DNA of 5,644 nucleotides, from positions 1 through 5,644 of the forward strand of contig CANPXA010000123.1 in NCBI GenBank assembly GCA_947585525.1. The letters are read 5' to 3'. Each line of letters starts with the position of its first letter. Position 1 is the stretch's first letter. Below are positions 5,644 through 5,644 of the stretch, piece after piece. The notes under the pieces are model-generated. The model made no database searches and was not told the DNA's origin. It saw only the letters and a program-made list of their open reading frames with translations. The position numbers and the translations under genes were made by a program. The DNA comes from an uncultured Akkermansia sp. (GTDB lineage: Bacteria > Verrucomicrobiota > Verrucomicrobiia > Verrucomicrobiales > Akkermansiaceae).

Positions 5644-5644
5644 A

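Overview
The window most likely comes from a member of the Bacteroidales (phylum Bacteroidota), possibly Tannerella- or Porphyromonadaceae-like. The grounds are a potassium-dependent, sodium-type membrane pyrophosphatase, a FucP-type sugar permease, the lack of Shine-Dalgarno sequences in front of both metabolic genes, and intergenic DNA full of short degenerate AT-rich repeats of the CGTAAAT / GAATTACG kind. This assignment is made from memory of such genomes, without a database search. All four genes I support lie on the plus strand.

Positions 1-447 hold no gene I can support. They hold a small hairpin at the left edge (15-32), a pyrimidine tract (119-157), a long bulged inverted repeat (196-247), and two diverged copies of a hairpin-forming repeat (307-361 and 373-437). 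The second copy runs almost into the next gene.

Positions about 484-1718 hold a two-gene cassette. The first gene encodes a roughly 253-residue soluble protein of no named family, with a non-ATG start. The second encodes a 158-residue PIN-domain protein with the four expected acidic residues. The two overlap by ATGA, and the second has a full-length anti-SD match. The layout resembles a toxin-antitoxin operon, but the upstream partner is about three times the size of a usual VapB antitoxin. This pair is the best candidate here for an under-described system. By eye its base use is less GC-rich than the genes that follow.

Positions 1719-1850 are a 132-base leader with no gene. It holds a G/C-rich trio of segments able to form two mutually exclusive stems, and at best a weak promoter.

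Positions 1851-5643 hold two membrane-protein genes 25 bases apart, probably co-transcribed. hppA encodes a pyrophosphate-driven ion pump whose residues indicate potassium dependence and sodium (possibly sodium plus proton) pumping. The second encodes a FucP-like sugar symporter of the major facilitator superfamily. It keeps the FucP signature segments but carries about 60 extra residues at its centre, with two added hydrophobic stretches, suggesting 14 rather than 12 membrane helices. One plausible reading is that the pump uses pyrophosphate from biosynthesis to maintain the ion gradient that the symporter spends.
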